Source: Pandoraea commovens (GTDB taxonomy: Bacteria; Pseudomonadota; Gammaproteobacteria; Burkholderiales; Burkholderiaceae). Taken from it: a stretch of 64,000 nucleotides of DNA. The notes under the pieces are model-generated. The model made no database searches. It was given only the letters and a program-made list of their open reading frames with translations, and had not been told where the DNA came from. Location of the stretch: the NCBI RefSeq assembly GCF_902459615.1, contig NZ_CABPSA010000002.1, forward strand, positions 248,001 through 312,000. The letters are read 5' to 3'. The stretch's first letter is position 1, and each line of letters starts with the position of its first letter. The translations under genes were made by a program, and so were the position numbers. Below, piece by piece: positions 1 through 10,920 of the stretch.

Positions 1-351
1 ACGGACCTTGACGGCCTGATTCTCGGCTTCTGCTTTGGCGTTGGCGATGATACGAGCCGCTTCGGCTTGCGCCTGCGTCTTGATCTCTTCGGCCACGGCC
101 TGAGCGCGCTTCTCGGCGTCGGCAATACGCTTCGCGCCTTCGTCGCGGGCTTCCGCGAGGGCTTGCGTGGAGCGCTTGTTGGCGGCTTCCAGTTCAGCCT
201 TGCCCTTATCGGCAGCGGCCAGACCGTCAGCGATTTTCTTCGCGCGTTCGTCGATAGCCTTGATCAGCGGCGGCCACACGAACTTCATCGTGAACCACGC
301 CAGGATCAGAAACACGACGGTTTGCGCGAACAGAGTTGCGTTAATGTTCAC
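1..351 (-). CDS. atpF: F1Fo ATP synthase subunit b, 3' end outside window
   Basis: Peripheral stalk subunit that links membrane Fo to F1 in the ATP synthase. The visible 117 codons begin with a GTG start (351) preceded by AAGGAAA. Residues about 5-24 form one hydrophobic membrane segment, followed by a long charged, alanine-rich helix (repeats of the type [12 protein letters not shown]) typical of the b-subunit dimer stalk. It lies 125 bp downstream of atpE on the same strand, in the usual atpIBEF order. The gene is cut by the window edge, so its C-terminus cannot be judged. The GTG start gives MNINATLF, the normal amino end of betaproteobacterial AtpF. Confidence 0.95.
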   Translation of the reverse strand, partial: MNINATLFAQTVVFLILAWFTMKFVWPPLIKAIDERAKKIADGLAAADKGKAELEAANKRSTQALAEARDEGAKRIADAEKRAQAVAEEIKTQAQAEAARIIANAKAEAENQAVKVR

Positions 352-476
352 GGTGTTTCCTTTCGGTGATGCGAATCGATTGGCAAAACAGCGCGCCCCA
401 TTATGCCTGCTGGCTTGGGCGCGCCGTTCATGTCCAGTTGGCCGCGCGGGTCATGGCGCGACCGGCCGAAAGTAAC

Positions 477-752
<276 letters not shown>

Positions 753-826
753 TTATGGATAGAGACTTAAAACTTGAAAATTTGAAAAACTAAACTTGGA
801 AAACTCGTAACTACCGCATCGACCGA

Positions 827-1675
827 TCAGTGATGGTCGTGCGCCTGGCCGATATACACCAACGTCAACATCATCATGATGAACGCCTGGAGCAACACGA
901 TCAGGATGTGGAAAATCGCCCATGCGGTGCCGGCAATGATGTGACCGACAAAACCCAGCACCGACGCATCTGCGCCAAAGCTCCAGATACCGCCCAGCAG
1001 AGCGATCAGCAGGAACACCAGTTCGCCGGCGTACATATTGCCGAACAGTCGCATACCGAGCGACACGGTCTTGGCACAGAATTCGATGATGTTGAGCAGC
1101 AGGTTCGGGATCCACAGGAGGAAGTGGTTACCGAACGGTGCGGTGAACAGCTCGTGCATGAAGCCGCCGGCGCCCTTGATCTTGAAGCTGTAGTACAGCA
1201 TCAGAATGAGCACGCCGACCGCGATACCGAGCGTGCCGTTAAGGTCGGCCGTCGGAACGATACGGTGATGCGTGATGATGGAATCCAGACCCACCCAGCC
1301 GATCACCTTCGACGGCAGATCGACCGGCAGCAGGTCCAGCGAGTTCATGAGCGCGACCCAGACGAACACGGTCAGCGCGAGCGGGGCGATGAAGGCACGA
1401 TTGCCGTGCACGATGCTCTTCGACTGGTCTTCGACCATTTCGACGAGCATTTCGACCGCAGCCTGGAAACGGCCCGGCACGCCCGAGGTTGCCTTGCGTG
1501 CTGCCATCCACAGAATGAAGCAGCCCAGAACGCCCATCGCGATCGACCAGAACATGGTGTCCCAGTTGATGATCGAGAAATCGACGATGCTAGTCTGAGT
1601 CGAGCTCGCAAGGTTCTGCAGGTGGTGCGAAATGTACTCCGACGGGTTCGGAGCGTGGCCGGCTTCTACTGACAT
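827..1675 (-). CDS. atpB: F1Fo ATP synthase subunit a
   Basis: Membrane stator that carries the proton half-channels facing the c-ring. It has 282 residues with five to six hydrophobic helices. The essential arginine is Arg209 in [13 protein letters not shown], and a histidine-rich tail (AHDHH) closes the protein. I chose the ATG at 1675 ([10 protein letters not shown]). An upstream GTG at 1708 would add eleven hydrophobic residues (MRIFIIGC...) that the family does not have. It follows atpI by about 70 bp and precedes atpE by 83 bp, all one transcription unit. Confidence 0.96.
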   Translation of the reverse strand: MSVEAGHAPNPSEYISHHLQNLASSTQTSIVDFSIINWDTMFWSIAMGVLGCFILWMAARKATSGVPGRFQAAVEMLVEMVEDQSKSIVHGNRAFIAPLALTVFVWVALMNSLDLLPVDLPSKVIGWVGLDSIITHHRIVPTADLNGTLGIAVGVLILMLYYSFKIKGAGGFMHELFTAPFGNHFLLWIPNLLLNIIEFCAKTVSLGMRLFGNMYAGELVFLLIALLGGIWSFGADASVLGFVGHIIAGTAWAIFHILIVLLQAFIMMMLTLVYIGQAHDHH

Positions 1676-1744
1676 AGCGATCAAACACCCAATTATGAAA
1701 ATCCGCACACGGTAGCGTGTCGACGCGTGAGCGGTTTCTCACCG

Positions 1745-2245
1745 CTACTTCAGTGCCATCGCCAGCCAATAGGCCTTGAGCGTAAGCACGAAGGTGACCA
1801 GGAACGCTACCCACTGCACACCGGGGTAACCGAACGCTACTGCCACCAACAACGCGATCGTCGTAACTACCTTGACCGCTTCTCCCATCACTAACGAACC
1901 GACGGAGAGGCGATCACCTGACATTCTTAACCGCAGCGCAAACAATGCGCCCGGTATCCATCCAATCATTCCGCCCAGCCATGCAGACACCGCCGCGTCT
2001 CGTGGCGATGCCGAGAGCAACCACCAGGCCAGTGTCGCTATCAGCGACAACAGCACCTGGGCTCCCACCACCCTGAATGGAGTCACACGGGATGCGCGCC
2101 CCACATCGGGACCGAACAGGCGCTCGGCCTGCGCACGCGTGAGCGGAACGATAGTTTCTTGCTCCTGCTCGTCGTCCCAAGCCTCTGTTGCATGCGCCGG
2201 CGCTTGCGGTTTCGGTTCCAAGTTCGACCGGTTTTGATCGGTCAT
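1745..2245 (-). CDS. atpI: ATP synthase protein I
   Basis: First gene of the ATP synthase operon. AtpI is a small membrane protein thought to help assemble the c-ring. It has 166 residues: a hydrophilic N-terminal stretch of about 55 residues rich in charged residues, then four hydrophobic helices (VGAQVLLSLIATLAWWLL, a glycine-rich second helix, VVTTIALLVAVAF and the C-terminal one). The ATG at 2245 has GAGG nearby. Family sequence conservation is low, so the call rests mostly on position directly before atpB plus topology. The N-terminal extension is longer than in enteric AtpI but ordinary for this group. Confidence 0.9.
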   Translation of the reverse strand: MTDQNRSNLEPKPQAPAHATEAWDDEQEQETIVPLTRAQAERLFGPDVGRASRVTPFRVVGAQVLLSLIATLAWWLLSASPRDAAVSAWLGGMIGWIPGALFALRLRMSGDRLSVGSLVMGEAVKVVTTIALLVAVAFGYPGVQWVAFLVTFVLTLKAYWLAMALK

Positions 2246-2308
2246 CTCGTAGCCTCCCCGCCCGACTCGTGCAAACGAATGGGCTCTTCAAGCAGTTAAA
2301 CCCGCGAG

Positions 2309-2338
2309 ATTTTACGGGAAATTACGAAGGCCAGTCAA
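2309..2338 (-). promoter_or_regulatory. Sigma-70-type promoter for the atp operon
   Basis: Read on the minus strand there is TTGACT (2338-2333), an 18-bp spacer and TAAAAT (2314-2309), placed about 65 bp before the atpI start. Both hexamers are one base off consensus. No other gene begins nearby on this strand, so it most likely starts the atpIBEF transcript. Seen directly; the activity is inferred. Confidence 0.65.
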
Positions 2339-2488
2339 TCTAAACGCGCAACAAATTCGCCGAAACTGCACAGTGCATGCTTCGATTTGGCGGCAACTCT
2401 CACGGAGTGCAATTTTCCTCATGGTGCAGCGCGGTATTACGCGCAAAGGCCGCACATTCCCCGCAACTGGGCTACGTTCCGTGCGCGT

Positions 2489-3697
2489 TCAAACCCATTT
2501 CAGAGCAACAAAGCCGATGAGCAGTGCCACCAGATAAAACGGTATCGAAAGGTAATGAAAGTGCCACCAGATCTTCTGCGATTTCGCCATGCGCAATGCA
2601 ATCAGGTTCGCGAGCGACCCCACAGCGAGCCCGAAACCACCGACCGCGACGCCATGCGCCAACGCAGGCCAGTTCTGCGTGTATTCGGCAAGCAGAATCG
2701 CTGCAGGCACGTTACTGATGAATTGTGACAACACCGCAGCCCCGCCGTAGGCCATCGCATTGCCAGTGAAGTCGAAATGCCCGAGCGCCGTACGAACGTC
2801 CGGCAAACCGGCCACACCGCGCAACACCACGAACATCAGCACGAAGATCGCCAGCAGCAGCCAGTCGATGCCCAGCACTGCATTGCGACGCGCAATCAGT
2901 AGCACCGCCGCAACGCCCGCGCATGCCCACGCGGCGAACCCATGATCGGCCATCGCCACGAAAGCGACGAACAAAGCGAGCGCGATCCATAGCAACGGCC
3001 AGCGCACATCGTGTGCGGGACCACGTCGCTGAAAGTGCAGCGCGCGCGAATCGAAGGCGAAAGCGCAAACGACGAGCAACAAGGCCATGAGCCCGAGCGT
3101 CACGGGCGTCATCATGACGACATAGGCACCGAAGCCCATACCGCTGTGTTGCCAGAGGAAGAGGTTCTGCGGGTTGCCGAGCGGCGTGAGACTTGAACCG
3201 GCATTGACGGCCAGTGCGAGGAAAATGATCAGTCGCTCGATGCGCACGGGGGCGATCCGTGCGAGCGACTGCGCGAGCGGCACCACGGCGAAGAGCGCGA
3301 CGTCGTTGGTCAGCAGCGTCGACAGTGCCGCAGCGAAGGTGACCATCAACAATGCAAGACGACGTTCAGTGCGAAACGCGCGCAGCAATCGTTGTGCGAG
3401 CCAATCGAGAAACCCGCTCTGATCGATGGCCCGCGTGAGCATCAGCAAACCGGCGAGCGTCAGAATCGTGTGCTGGTCGATGCGCGCGAACAGCTCGCCA
3501 ACGCTTGCGGGCTTCGCGATCTGAAGCACGACGAAGGCGATCAGCAGGATGAGCAGCACGCGATCGCTTCGCACGCGCTCAAACGTCGCATGCAAAACAT
3601 GCCTGACTCGCACAACACCTGATGCGACGTGCGGGTGCGGTGCCGCACTCGACGTCCCTTCCGACGCCGCTAGCGGATCATCGGACGGATCGCTCAC
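2489..3697 (-). CDS. SLC13/ArsB-NhaD superfamily anion permease
   Basis: Integral membrane transporter of 402 residues with about ten to eleven hydrophobic helices after a soluble N-terminus of roughly 40 residues. The segment NAGSSLTPLGNPQNL (around residue 170) matches the substrate-loop motif of the ion transporter superfamily (CitMHS, SLC13, ArsB-like, YbiR). LSTLLTNDVALF is the matching conserved N-terminal-half motif. Members move dicarboxylates, citrate, arsenite or sodium, and the substrate here cannot be decided. It begins 25 bp after parB on the same strand with a GTG start and no strong ribosome site, so it probably rides on the mnmG-parAB transcript. It may have no functional tie to partition. 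Confidence 0.8.
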   Translation of the reverse strand: MSDPSDDPLAASEGTSSAAPHPHVASGVVRVRHVLHATFERVRSDRVLLILLIAFVVLQIAKPASVGELFARIDQHTILTLAGLLMLTRAIDQSGFLDWLAQRLLRAFRTERRLALLMVTFAAALSTLLTNDVALFAVVPLAQSLARIAPVRIERLIIFLALAVNAGSSLTPLGNPQNLFLWQHSGMGFGAYVVMMTPVTLGLMALLLVVCAFAFDSRALHFQRRGPAHDVRWPLLWIALALFVAFVAMADHGFAAWACAGVAAVLLIARRNAVLGIDWLLLAIFVLMFVVLRGVAGLPDVRTALGHFDFTGNAMAYGGAAVLSQFISNVPAAILLAEYTQNWPALAHGVAVGGFGLAVGSLANLIALRMAKSQKIWWHFHYLSIPFYLVALLIGFVALKWV

Positions 3698-3721
3698 GAG
3701 AGTATAGTCAGGATACCGAAA

Positions 3722-4621
3722 TTACTCGGCACGAATGCGCGCGAGGATACCGTCGAGTGCATCGAGACTGCCGAACTCGATCGTCAATTGTCCGGCCCCT
3801 TTGCGGCCGACCTTGATCTTGACGTTCGACGCGAGCAGATCCGAGAGTTCCTCTTCGAGGCGTGTCACATCGCGACCGCCCTCTTCTGCCGAGCGGCGAC
3901 GAATGCCATCGCCCTGCGGCTTGAGCGATGCGTTCACGATGCGTTCCGTGTCGCGCACCGACAGACGCTTGTTCACCACCTGGTTGGCGAGCGTGATCTG
4001 CGTGGCCGCGTCGACGGCGAGCAGCGCGCGCGCATGGCCCATGTCGAGATCGCCAGCGAGCAGCATCGTTTGCACGGGATTCGCGAGGTTCAGCAGACGC
4101 AGCAGGTTCGACACTGCGCTGCGCGAACGTCCCAGCGATTCGGCGGCTTGCTCGTGGGTGTAATTGAATTCGCCGAGCAGACGTTGAATGCCCTGCGCTT
4201 CTTCGAGCGGATTCAGATCTTCGCGTTGAATGTTCTCGATGAGCGCCATCGCGGCGGCGGCTTCATCGGGAACATCGCGCACGAGCACCGGCACTTCGGA
4301 AAGGCCAGCGAGACGTGCAGCGCGAAAACGTCGCTCGCCCGCAATAATTTCGTACTTCTCACCATCGACACGACGCACCAGAATCGGCTGCATCAGACCT
4401 TGCGCGCGAATGCTCGCGGCGAGTTCCTGCAGCGCGCCTTCGTCCATGCGCGTACGCGGTTGATACTTGCCTGCCTGAAGGCGATCGAGCGCCATCACCG
4501 ACGGCGCGCCTTCGGCACTCGCCTCGGTCGCGCCGTTGTGGTTATCGGCGTGAGCGCCCAGCAGCGCTTCGAGGCCGCGGCCCAGGCCCTTTTTTTTCAG
4601 TGCGTTGGTCTTGGTCGCCAT
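3722..4621 (-). CDS. parB: Chromosome partition protein ParB
   Basis: CTP-dependent DNA clamp that loads at parS sites and spreads to form the segregation complex. It has 299 residues. The start is MATKTNALKKKGLGRGLEALLG, where the LGRGLxALL box is the ParA-stimulating N-terminus. The CTP-binding/ParB domain holds GERRFRAA (about residues 95-102) and ENIQREDLNP. A helix-turn-helix follows (EQAAESLGRSRSAVSNLLRL) and a C-terminal dimerisation end (LTIEFGSLDALDGILARI). It starts 27 bp after parA. The eight or nine parS sites at 7.4-11.1 kb in this window are its evident targets. Confidence 0.97.
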   Translation of the reverse strand: MATKTNALKKKGLGRGLEALLGAHADNHNGATEASAEGAPSVMALDRLQAGKYQPRTRMDEGALQELAASIRAQGLMQPILVRRVDGEKYEIIAGERRFRAARLAGLSEVPVLVRDVPDEAAAAMALIENIQREDLNPLEEAQGIQRLLGEFNYTHEQAAESLGRSRSAVSNLLRLLNLANPVQTMLLAGDLDMGHARALLAVDAATQITLANQVVNKRLSVRDTERIVNASLKPQGDGIRRRSAEEGGRDVTRLEEELSDLLASNVKIKVGRKGAGQLTIEFGSLDALDGILARIRAE

Positions 4622-4648
4622 GACAATGCGTTCCTGCGCGAATGCGCC

Positions 4649-5419
4649 TTACATAGTTTGAATGCGCGCGATCATTTCCGCGCCGAATTGCAGATACGCC
4701 TTCGCGCCGCGCGAAGCGGGATCGAAGACGACACCCGGCATGCCGTAACTCGGCGCTTCGGCGAGTCGCACATTGCGCGGGATGATCGCGTTGAAAACCT
4801 TGTCGCCGAAGTGCTCCTTGAGCTGCTCCGAGACTTGTTGCTGAAGCGTGATACGCGGATCGAACATCACGCGCAAAAGGCCGATCACCTTCAGGTCGCG
4901 GTTCAGATTCGCGTGCACCTGCTTGATCGTGTTGACAAGATCGGACAGCCCTTCGAGCGCGAAATATTCGCACTGCATCGGAATGATCACGCCGTGCGCG
5001 GCGCACAGGCCGTTGAGCGTAAGCAGCGAGAGCGTCGGCGGGCAATCGATGAGGACGAAATCGTAGGCGTCGTCGACCTTCTCAAGCGCCTGCTTCAGGC
5101 GCGTATCGCGATTTTCGAGCGACACGAGCTCCACGTCGGCACCGGCCAGTTCACGGTTCGCAGGCACCACATCGTAGTTGCCGGACTCCGAACGCTGGCA
5201 GCTCGCGCTCACGTCGATGCCGTCAACCAGCACTTCATAGATACTCGTCTCGAGCGCGGCCTTGTCGATGCCACTACCCATCGTCGCATTGCCCTGGGGG
5301 TCCAGATCGACCAACAAGACACGCTGCCCGTGCGACGCCAGTCCGGCAGCGAGGTTCACCGTGGTGGTCGTCTTGCCGACGCCGCCCTTCTGATTGGCCA
5401 CGCAGAAAATTTTCGCCAT
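4649..5419 (-). CDS. parA: Chromosome partition ATPase ParA
   Basis: Walker-type ATPase that forms DNA-bound dimers and drives ParB-parS complexes apart. It has 256 residues. The deviant Walker A is KGGVGKTTT at residues 11-19, with both the signature Lys11 and the P-loop Lys16. Walker B-like segments are VLLVDLDPQGNAT and FVLIDCPPTLSLL. The length is that of a short chromosomal (Soj-type) ParA without an N-terminal DNA-binding domain. It follows the lipocalin gene by 153 bp and precedes parB by 27 bp. GGAGGAC lies upstream of the ATG. Confidence 0.97.
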   Translation of the reverse strand: MAKIFCVANQKGGVGKTTTTVNLAAGLASHGQRVLLVDLDPQGNATMGSGIDKAALETSIYEVLVDGIDVSASCQRSESGNYDVVPANRELAGADVELVSLENRDTRLKQALEKVDDAYDFVLIDCPPTLSLLTLNGLCAAHGVIIPMQCEYFALEGLSDLVNTIKQVHANLNRDLKVIGLLRVMFDPRITLQQQVSEQLKEHFGDKVFNAIIPRNVRLAEAPSYGMPGVVFDPASRGAKAYLQFGAEMIARIQTM

Positions 5420-5572
5420 GCCGATGTAGTCCTCCGATTGCTGCCGTGTTGATGCGATTGATGCAGATGGTGCCGGGATGCAAGTCCGGGCGCGAACGCT
5501 TCATGCTGCCCGTAGCGGATGCATCCCGCTAATTCGATTATCTGAGCAAAGCTCAGTTATTGCCGAAGGTGC

Positions 5573-6157
5573 TCAGGGTGCACTGGCCTTTTGCGGCGTC
5601 AACACCAGTTTGTCGGTGTCGTAGCCTTGCTTGCGCAACTGGGCACGCATTTGATTCAGCGTGTCGTCGTCGATCTTTGGCGAGCGCGAAAGGATCCAAA
5701 GATACTCCCGCCCTGGCTCTCCGACAGCGGCATACTGATAGTCACCGTCGAGCACGATAACCCAGTAGTTGGCCCAAAGCCAGGGAATCCAGCGCAACCA
5801 GTCCGGTGCAAACGTCACTTTGAAGCGTGCGGTGCCTGTGCCCTGCCCATCCGTACGTGCCAGACCGGTATCGCTCACCCAGGTGCCATCTTCCTTACGA
5901 CACTTGTTGGTGACTTCGATCTTGCCGTCCGGACGCGCCACGTATTCTGCGGTCACGTCCGACACACATTTTCGCTCGAAGAAATTCGGGTAGCGTGCTA
6001 TTTCGTACCAGGTGCCGACATAGCGCGCCTTATCGATCTTTTGCACGGGACGCACGCGCGTCGTGAGCGATTCCTGCCCGGATTGCGCCCAGGCCACGGC
6101 AGCCACCACCGACAATCCGACCATCACAGCGCCGGTCCAACGTGTCACGCGGGTCAT
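5573..6157 (-). CDS. blc: Blc-type bacterial lipocalin
   Basis: Small barrel protein of 194 residues that binds lipids or lysophospholipids at the cell envelope. The lipocalin signature is [16 protein letters not shown] (around residues 46-61), and [19 protein letters not shown] is the second conserved strand pair. Two cysteines (ERKC and NKC) could form the barrel disulfide. The signal peptide ends AVAWA|QSG with no cysteine, so unlike Escherichia coli Blc this copy seems to be soluble in the periplasm and not lipid-anchored. Its ATG overlaps the rsmG stop by four bases (ATGA). The gene therefore sits inside the mnmG-rsmG-parAB operon, an odd place for an envelope protein. Confidence 0.9.
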   Translation of the reverse strand: MTRVTRWTGAVMVGLSVVAAVAWAQSGQESLTTRVRPVQKIDKARYVGTWYEIARYPNFFERKCVSDVTAEYVARPDGKIEVTNKCRKEDGTWVSDTGLARTDGQGTGTARFKVTFAPDWLRWIPWLWANYWVIVLDGDYQYAAVGEPGREYLWILSRSPKIDDDTLNQMRAQLRKQGYDTDKLVLTPQKASAP

Positions 6158-6831
6158 GCCGCCACCTTCACGCGGAGCAGATGACGCTCGGCGTCGAGAA
6201 ATGGCACGTTCAGCGCCAGCCGTTCGACCAGCGCGTAGCCATCAGGCAACGTCAGTTCGCTTTCGGCCGCCACGCCCTTCATCGCCCAGAAGCTGCCACC
6301 GGGGGCCAGCAAGTTACGGCCGAGCGTGACGAAGTCGTTCAATTCGGCGAAGGCGCGCGAGACGATGGCATCGAACGGTGCGGGCACTTCTTTGCCGACG
6401 ACGAGCGACTCAACCCGGCCGGTCACGACCGTCAGATTGGTCAGCTTGAACGTGGCACGGGCTTGCGTCAGAAAGGCGGTTTTCTTGTGAACGATGTCGT
6501 TCACCGTCACTTGCCAGTCCGGACGCACAATCGCCAGCACCACACCGGGCAGGCCGCCGCCCGAACCGACATCCAACACACGTGAAATCGGCTCACAATC
6601 CAGTCGCGGCAGAATCGAGAGCGAATCGAGCAAATGCTTGACGACCATCTGTCGCGGATCGCGGATCGAGGTCATTTGCAGCGAGGCATTCCACTTCGCC
6701 AGCAGCATCTGATAGTCGAGCAGGCGTGCTTGTTGCTCGGCACCGATCGTCAGACCGAGCTGTTCGATGCCGTCAGCCAACAAAGTAGCGAGTTCGTTGC
6801 CGCCTTGTGCGGCATTACGCGGAGCAGTCAT
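6154..6831 (-). CDS. rsmG: 16S rRNA (guanine527-N7)-methyltransferase RsmG
   Basis: Methylates N7 of G527 in 16S rRNA using S-adenosylmethionine; loss gives low-level streptomycin resistance in other bacteria. It has 225 residues. The SAM loop is [16 protein letters not shown] (about residues 79-94), followed by [14 protein letters not shown] and the [12 protein letters not shown] segment typical of GidB. The ATG at 6831 is preceded by GGAGACC and sits 12 bp after the mnmG stop. The stop overlaps the lipocalin start. The gidA-gidB pairing next to parAB is the classic origin-proximal arrangement. Confidence 0.97.
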   Translation of the reverse strand: MTAPRNAAQGGNELATLLADGIEQLGLTIGAEQQARLLDYQMLLAKWNASLQMTSIRDPRQMVVKHLLDSLSILPRLDCEPISRVLDVGSGGGLPGVVLAIVRPDWQVTVNDIVHKKTAFLTQARATFKLTNLTVVTGRVESLVVGKEVPAPFDAIVSRAFAELNDFVTLGRNLLAPGGSFWAMKGVAAESELTLPDGYALVERLALNVPFLDAERHLLRVKVAA

Positions 6832-6843
6832 GAGGTCTCCGCG

Positions 6844-8826
<1,983 letters not shown>

Positions 8827-8874
8827 CGCAATATTGCCGCTGACGGCAAACTCTCTGGATTCGGTAATTGCGGA

Positions 8875-8880
8875 ATTATA
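8875..8880 (-). promoter_or_regulatory. Minus-10 element of the probable mnmG promoter
   Basis: A perfect TATAAT on the minus strand, about 50 bp before the mnmG start. No good -35 hexamer sits at 17 bp; the closest is TTACAA at a 20-bp spacing. parS site 2 begins 35 bp further upstream, so bound ParB could cover the promoter. Confidence 0.45.
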
Positions 8881-8915
8881 GCGGTATTGCGATGCATCAT
8901 TTGTAACTGCACTCG

Positions 8916-8931
8916 TGTTTCACGTGGAACG
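8916..8931. other. parS-like site 2
   Basis: TGTTTCACGTGGAACG, two differences from the perfect palindrome (positions 12 and 16). It lies just upstream of the mnmG promoter. Confidence 0.75.
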
Positions 8932-9023
8932 TTGATGTCTTTTGATGCTTCGACGGGGAGTTGACCGTTCTTCAGGCGAGAAAAAACCCTGCGGTGCGAG
9001 CACCTCGTCGCACCCACAAGCTT

Positions 9024-9114
9024 CCGGGCAGTGGGGATCGGGGGCACTCGGCTGTGCTCCACTTAAAAGTCGCTTCGCCAGAATGCCCCCGATCCCCACC
9101 ACTCAATTGCCCAG
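9024..9114 (+). repeat. Hairpin element R1
   Basis: Stem arms at 9031-9046 and 9084-9099 are a perfect 16-bp inverted repeat (GTGGGGATCGGGGGCA and its complement). They enclose the conserved loop GGCTGTGCTCCAC...TCGCTTCGCC. Outer CCGGGCA and TGCCCAG arms flank it. parS site 3 begins 45 bp to the right. Confidence 0.85.
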
Positions 9115-9144
9115 GGCCAGCCGCCCCCGCGATGATCGTGGCAC

Positions 9145-9160
9145 TGTTTCACGTGAAACA
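9145..9160. other. parS site 3
   Basis: TGTTTCACGTGAAACA, perfect palindrome, 45 bp after the stem of hairpin R1 in the diverged repeat unit. Confidence 0.93.
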
Positions 9161-9301
9161 TCGAAGCGGTCGGTCGATTCGAGCCGACTATTCAGCACTC
9201 CGCCAGACCTCCAATATCAGTCCCTGCCCTCGCTCGTATGAATGCTATGTGCGGCATGCTAAAACCACTGGGTGCCAACATCGCGCCGTCCTCTCGACCA
9301 T

Positions 9302-9393
9302 CCGGGCAGTGGGAATCGGTGGCACTCGGCTGTGCTCCACCTGAAAGTCGCTTCGCCAAGAGTGCCCCCGATCCCCACCACTCAATTGCCCGG
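9302..9393 (+). repeat. Hairpin element R2
   Basis: Same element as R1 in the same orientation. Arms 9309-9326 and 9361-9378 are complementary except at two positions; the loop is the conserved one. Outer arms CCGGGCA and TGCCCGG are both intact. parS site 4 follows at 45 bp. Confidence 0.83.
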
Positions 9394-9423
9394 GGCCAGC
9401 CGCCCGCGCGATGATCGTGACAC

Positions 9424-9439
9424 TGTTTCACGTGAAACA
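9424..9439. other. parS site 4
   Basis: TGTTTCACGTGAAACA, perfect palindrome, in the first full 279-bp unit. Confidence 0.93.
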
Positions 9440-9580
9440 TCGAAGCGGTCGGTGAACTAGCGCCGACGATTCACCGCTCCGCCGGGATTCCCAATTCGGC
9501 CCCTGCCCTCGCTCGTATGAATGCTATGTGGGGCATGCTAAAACCACTGGGTGCCAACATCGCGCCGTCCTCTCGACCAT

Positions 9581-9672
9581 CCGGGCAGTGGGAATCGGTG
9601 GCACTCGGCTGTGCTCCACCTGAAAGTCGCTTCGCCAAGAGTGCCCCCGATCCCCACCACTCAATTGCCCGG
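9581..9672 (+). repeat. Hairpin element R3
   Basis: Copy of R2 shifted by exactly 279 bp with the same two stem mismatches. parS site 5 follows at 45 bp. Confidence 0.83.
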
Positions 9673-9702
9673 GGCCAGCCGCCCGCGCGATGATCGTGAC
9701 AC

Positions 9703-9718
9703 TGTTTCACGTGAAACA
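9703..9718. other. parS site 5
   Basis: TGTTTCACGTGAAACA, perfect palindrome, in the second full 279-bp unit. Confidence 0.93.
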
Positions 9719-9859
9719 TCGAAGCGGTCGGTGAACTAGCGCCGACGATTCACCGCTCCGCCGGGATTCCCAAATTGGCCCCTGCCCTCACTCGTATGAA
9801 TGCTATGTGGGGCACGCCAAAACCACTGGGTGCCAACATCGCGCCGTCCTCTCGACCAT

Positions 9860-9950
9860 CCGGGCAGTGGGGATCGGCGGCACTCGGCTGTGCTCCACCT
9901 GAAAGTCGCTTCGCCAGAGTGCCCCCGATCCCCACCACTCAATTGCCCGG
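9860..9950 (+). repeat. Hairpin element R4
   Basis: Same orientation as R1-R3, with one mismatch in an 18-bp stem (arms about 9867-9884 and 9918-9935). parS-like site 6 follows at 42 bp. It lies in the truncated third tandem unit. Confidence 0.83.
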
Positions 9951-9977
9951 GGCAGCGGGTGTGGAAGTGGCGATGTC

Positions 9978-9993
9978 GGTTTCACGTGAAACG
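9978..9993. other. parS-like site 6
   Basis: GGTTTCACGTGAAACG: the inner 14 bp are perfect and only the two terminal bases differ from consensus. Placed after hairpin R4 at nearly the same spacing as in the other units. Confidence 0.85.
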
Positions 9994-10165
9994 ATAGGGC
10001 GTTGGTTGCCGACATATCTCGGGCTTACCGTTCCTCGTTAACCAAATCGCCGATCCTCGAACGACTTCCCCTCCCCCGCCTCTAGTTCCGAGAAAACCGT
10101 TCGCGGATCTGATCGGGCGTATCGGCAACCACTGCAGGGGCTGGCTGCCAGCAAGTTCACCGGAA

Positions 10166-10181
10166 TGTTTCACGTGAAACG
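10166..10181. other. parS site 7
   Basis: TGTTTCACGTGAAACG, one terminal mismatch. It stands alone, without a neighbouring hairpin element, in the centre between the two oppositely oriented hairpin groups. Confidence 0.9.
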
Positions 10182-10429
10182 CCACGAAACCTAACCGGGT
10201 AGATCACGGGGCTATAGCTTGTTTCTCCGTAGAGGCCTCGGCTCTTTGGATAACTCCGCCCTATTCCACTTCTCTGACATGGCATATCGAACGCGTGGCG
10301 TCGGCTCGGCCTGTGCGAACCACCACCTCTGCCCTTTCTCCTTTACACGCCGTGAGGGCTAGCTGACCCATGACATTTGCCTAGTGACATTCAAACCAGA
10401 CAACTGGCGCCTCTCATCCAAAGCAACAC

Positions 10430-10445
10430 CGTTCCACGTGAAACC
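10430..10445. other. parS-like site 8
   Basis: CGTTCCACGTGAAACC: the core is intact, with a C at the tolerated fifth position and mismatched ends. It lies 43 bp to the left of hairpin R5, the mirror image of the arrangement in R1-R4. Confidence 0.75.
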
Positions 10446-10474
10446 AACTTCGCATGAGCACGTGAGGGTGGAGT

Positions 10475-10564
10475 CGGGCAATTGAGGGGTGGGGATTGGG
10501 GGCACTCTGGCGAAGCGACTTTCAGGTGGAGCACAGCCGAGTGCCTCCGATCCCCACTGCCCGG
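10475..10564 (-). repeat. Hairpin element R5, inverted orientation
   Basis: Reverse complement of the R1-R4 type: loop reads TGGCGAAGCGACTTTCAGG...GAGCACAGCC. Arms 10489-10507 and 10539-10557 form a 19-bp stem whose two non-Watson-Crick positions are both G-T pairs. parS-like site 8 lies 43 bp to its left. Confidence 0.83.
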
Positions 10565-10697
10565 AAGCGTTTGAGGGCGACACGGTCATAGCACCAAGCG
10601 GTTCGTCTAACGGTGGCGAGCACAACTTCCAGATCGGAAGCGAAGAGATTACGCCGACCAAGCTAGTGTCAGCGACAACCGTAGTCAAAGAATGATC

Positions 10698-10786
10698 GGG
10701 AGATTGAGGGGTGGGGATCGGGGGCGCTCTGGCGAAGCGACTTTCAGGTGGAGCACAGCCGAGTGCCTCCGATCCCCACTGCCCGG
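10698..10786 (-). repeat. Hairpin element R6, inverted orientation
   Basis: Same orientation as R5. The stem starts at 10711 (GTGGGGATCGGGGGCGCTC); its two non-Watson-Crick positions are again G-T pairs. No parS is found at the expected place to its left (about 10650-10668). Confidence 0.82.
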
Positions 10787-10920
10787 AGGCCAACAAGAAC
10801 AATGCCGCGATAGCACCCGACGGTTTTCAGAAAGGCATGCATCCTACTTGTATGGAGCGAACTCCACGTGTCACCCCACTTCGCCACATTTAGCCGAAAG
10901 GCCGAACCGAGACGAAGTCT

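Larger units (their letters stand above)
8990..9955. repeat. 279-bp tandem repeat carrying hairpin plus parS
   Basis: The phrase GGTGCCAACATCGCG recurs at 9271, 9550 and 9829, and CGCTCGTATG (CACTCGTATG in the third copy) at 9231, 9510 and 9789: an exact 279-bp period. Units 9231-9509 and 9510-9788 are almost identical. The third stops near 9955. An older, diverged unit precedes them at about 8990-9230. Each unit contains one hairpin element and one parS. The near identity of the two central units points to recent duplication or ongoing conversion. Confidence 0.92.

Noticed and set aside
9272-9942. Repeated 62-68-codon frames in the 279-bp units, seemingly identical small proteins
   Set aside because: They read through the hairpin arms and parS, occur only because the DNA is repeated, have no ribosome sites, and lose frame in the diverged units. 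The conservation is at the DNA structure level.
10860-10875. A tenth parS site, AACTCCACGTGTCACC
   Set aside because: Only the central CACGTG and a few flanking bases match; the right arm is lost. At best it is a decayed relic beside hairpin R7.
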